Below, one piece after another: positions 49,580 to 51,484 of a DNA stretch of 51,484 nucleotides. The stretch covers positions 1 to 51,484 of the forward strand of contig DAOWCY010000021.1 of NCBI GenBank assembly GCA_030639305.1, in the 5' to 3' direction. Origin of the DNA: JAGLQA01 sp023135565 (GTDB lineage Bacteria; Acidobacteriota; Aminicenantia; UBA2199). The translations under genes and the position numbers were made by a program. The notes below the pieces were generated by a model. That model saw nothing but the letters and a program-made list of their open reading frames with translations, made no database searches and was not told the origin of the DNA. Positions within the stretch are counted from its first letter, which is position 1. Each line of letters begins with the position of its first letter.

Positions 49580-49793
49580 GCCTCCGGCGGCCCCTGCCGG
49601 GGAGGCCAAACTTTTTATTATTTAGAAGCAAAAGCGCTCACCCGCTGCCCTTGCGGCGAAGCCGCTTATAGGCTCCCCGCGCCGCGGGGCTTTTGAAAAA
49701 GTTTGAACAAAACTTTTTATTATTTAGAAGCAAAGGCGCTCACCCGCTGCCTCTTGCCGCGAAGCCGCTTATAGGCTCCCCGCGCCGCGGGAT
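49580..49793. repeat. Two adjacent palindromic elements
   Basis: Two copies run in tandem: GCCTCCGGCGGCCCCTGCCG, TTTATTATTTAGAAGCAAAAG, GAAGCCGCTTATAGGCTCCC and CGCGCCGCGGGG, then again AAAAAGTTTGAACAAAACTT, the same TTTAGAAGC core and CCCCGCGCCGCGGG. They fill the gap between the peptidase and symporter genes, leaving no room for a classical ribosome site before the symporter ATG. Confidence 0.85.
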
Positions 49794-49801
49794 TTAATGC
49801 T

Positions 49802-51250
49802 ATGACTTTAATATGGATTGTTTTTATTTTGTATGCGCTGGCGACCATTGTCTTAGGCTGGCTTTCCCACAGCAAAAAAGATAAAGGCACCGCATTCTGG
49901 ACCGCCGGCCGCAGTTTGACCGGCCTCTCCGCCGGGATTTCTATTTCCGCCGGTTTTATGTCCGTTTCCTGGTCCTGCGTCTATGCGGTGCAGCTTTTTT
50001 ACTGGTACGGCATCGGCGGACTGTGGTTGATTACCATTCCCTGGCTGATCGCTTTAGCGGGGATTTATTTGCTGTCGAAAAAATACCATAACCTGCCCGC
50101 TTTCAGCCAGCCGGAAATGGTGGAACAAAGATTCGGCATAGGAACAAAACGAATGGTGGCGATTGCCCTGACTTTTGTTTTCTTAGTCTGGGGAGGCGCG
50201 GAAATATACGTGGCCGGAACTCTGCTGGCGCCCGGTCTCAATATTCCCGTCGATCGGGTGATATTGATTATCAGCGTAGTGGTGGCTATCTATGCCACTT
50301 TAGGCGGTTTCCGCGCTGTGGTGATGACCGATAAACTGCAATATGTGATCGTTGCATTTTACGTGTTGGCTGTAGTCTGGCTGGCGGGAAAAGGTCTAAA
50401 CGCCCGGGAAATAACGATACCGGATTTTGCTGTTAACGCGGCGAAATCGGGAAAAAGTTGGGCAAATTTTGCCGGGCCGGGTCTAACGATTATTATTCTT
50501 ACCCTGGTTGCCTATTTACCGGCCTGGATTTTTGAAACCGATCTCTGGCTGCGGGTGCAGGCGGCAAAAGACGAAAAAGCAGCCAAAAAAGGGGTATTAA
50601 TCGCCGGTATAAACGGTTTGCTTTTTGTGGGCATTTTCCCTATGTTTATCGGTATTGCTTCTTTATCGATTTTCCCTATGGAAGGGAGTGTTTTCCCGGC
50701 GGTAATCGGCAATGAAGGGGATGCTATTTTCAGCGCTTTAGTTTCGGCTTATGCCCCGGGCTGGCTTTCTGTATTGGTGGCAGCCGGTTTGGTAGCGGCA
50801 GCTATGAGCACTATCGACACCTGCGTCAATGTGATGGCTTTGAGTTTAGGTTACGATATAGCGGGGGTGCACAAAAGCCGCCGCCCGGAATTAGGCTCGA
50901 AGCTGGTTACTTTAGGTTCGGTTTTACTGGCTTATCTTTTTGCTATTAATATTAATTCTTTGTGGGATATATTTTACCTGGCTTCAGGAATCCTCACTAC
51001 TACTGTGGCTTTCCCCGTGGCCGCGGTTTTTATTAAAGCCGTAAATAAAAAAGGGGTATTCCATTCGTCTATTTGCGGATTTTGCGCTACTATCCTATTT
51101 TATTTTTTAGAATCCCGCGGGCTGTTGAATTTTTTAGAACCAGTATGGCTTGTGGAATCGGGATTAGGGTATATTCTTTGGGGCATTGTTTTTGCCGCAC
51201 TCGGCTATTTTCTCGGGGCGCAGCGCCCCACTCGTGTGGGGAGGCGATAA
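49802..51250 (+). CDS. Sodium:solute symporter (SSS family)
   Basis: The 482-aa integral membrane protein shows the SSS pattern of ~13 transmembrane helices. Signature segments are WTAGRSLTGLSAGISISAGF (~38-57), the ATLGGFRAVVMTDKLQ block (~160-175) and AAAMSTIDTCVNVMALSLGYD (~335-355). It resembles the proline/pantothenate/sugar branch, but the substrate cannot be assigned. The last ~12 residues (GAQRPTRVGRR) and stop are encoded by a palindromic element. No Shine-Dalgarno is seen, since an element directly precedes the start. Confidence 0.92.
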   Translation: MTLIWIVFILYALATIVLGWLSHSKKDKGTAFWTAGRSLTGLSAGISISAGFMSVSWSCVYAVQLFYWYGIGGLWLITIPWLIALAGIYLLSKKYHNLPAFSQPEMVEQRFGIGTKRMVAIALTFVFLVWGGAEIYVAGTLLAPGLNIPVDRVILIISVVVAIYATLGGFRAVVMTDKLQYVIVAFYVLAVVWLAGKGLNAREITIPDFAVNAAKSGKSWANFAGPGLTIIILTLVAYLPAWIFETDLWLRVQAAKDEKAAKKGVLIAGINGLLFVGIFPMFIGIASLSIFPMEGSVFPAVIGNEGDAIFSALVSAYAPGWLSVLVAAGLVAAAMSTIDTCVNVMALSLGYDIAGVHKSRRPELGSKLVTLGSVLLAYLFAININSLWDIFYLASGILTTTVAFPVAAVFIKAVNKKGVFHSSICGFCATILFYFLESRGLLNFLEPVWLVESGLGYILWGIVFAALGYFLGAQRPTRVGRR

Positions 51251-51348
51251 GCCGCTTCGCAGCAAGGGGCTCTTTTGATTTTAAATAAACAAAAGTTTTG
51301 TTCAAACTTTTTCAAAAGTTTGGCCCCCGGCAGGGTCGCCGAAGGCAA
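51214..51348. repeat. Palindromic element at the symporter end
   Basis: GGGGCGCAGCGCCCC, ACTCGTGTGGGGAGGCGATA, AGCCGCTTCGCAGC, TTTTGATTTTAAATAAAC, AAAGTTTTGTTCAAACTTTT, CCCCCGGCAGGGTCGCCGAA. The first part is coding for the symporter tail. The rest could terminate transcription. Beyond it the window ends with a TTGACA (51464) whose -10 box would lie outside. Confidence 0.8.
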
Positions 51349-51484
51349 ATAGGGGGCACCGCAGCAATTCCGCAAATTTTTTTTTAGATAGCCAGAATCC
51401 TCCTGTATAACACACTTTTCCTGTAAATTATCCTATCAAGCATTTTCGCATTCCTTAAAGGGGTTGACATTTTAAAAAATCTTA

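Overview
The window reads as a chromosomal segment of an uncultured, probably anaerobic, diderm bacterium. The evidence is a C-terminal-aromatic outer-membrane barrel, large periplasmic beta-propeller sensor kinases, an SppA peptidase, ADP-forming acyl-CoA synthetase and acetate kinase/phosphotransacylase metabolism, and a bacterial-type pyrrolysine cluster. The mix of propeller kinases, a 6-bladed propeller protein and a C10 peptidase would fit a lineage such as Aminicenantes/Acidobacteriota, but that placement is a guess.

Layout. Positions 1-1,640 hold one hypothetical gene, hairpins, and an orphan CRISPR repeat behind a good promoter. Positions 1,644-9,362 are a tightly coupled type III-B operon: an unrecognised membrane-anchored protein with a Rossmann-like tail, then cmr1, cmr2 (cas10, broken by a +1 frameshift), cmr3, cmr4, cmr5 and cmr6. 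A 24-repeat CRISPR array (9,539-11,286) and cas6 follow. No cas1/cas2 is present. Positions 12,936-18,077 carry a complete split-type pyrrolysine system: promoter, pylT, pylSc, pylB, pylC, pylD, pylSn. Just beyond is a short gene whose frame is interrupted by a single UAG. Positions 18,653-22,810 hold a membrane protein, ruvB and a cluster of toxin-antitoxin genes.

Positions 23,306-27,401 encode an enoyl-CoA hydratase, an ADP-forming acyl-CoA synthetase and an iron-sulfur protein. Positions 27,527-46,024 hold envelope genes (outer-membrane barrel, coiled-coil membrane protein, SppA), two propeller-type histidine kinases, a Sua5-type protein, a decayed toxin-antitoxin pair, an HcnA/HcnB-like oxidoreductase pair, and a triple fusion of cyclic-nucleotide-binding, acetate kinase and PduL domains. 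Positions 46,371-51,250 hold a secreted Lys-rich protein, a uvrD remnant, a C10 peptidase and a sodium:solute symporter.

Two themes run through the window. First, a family of GC-rich palindromic elements (ends like GCCTCCGGCGG / CCGCCGGAGGC, cores like CCCCGCGGCGCGGGG and GAAGCGGCTTATAGGC) is scattered between genes. It has also entered coding sequences in frame (cas6, pylC, the C10 peptidase) or supplies C-termini and stop codons (ruvB, the symporter, the acyl-CoA synthetase, pylD, pylSc, sppA). Second, promoters are recognisable as TTGAnA-17-TATAAT-like boxes at many genes, including pylT, pylSn, ruvB, the antitoxins and the fusion kinase.
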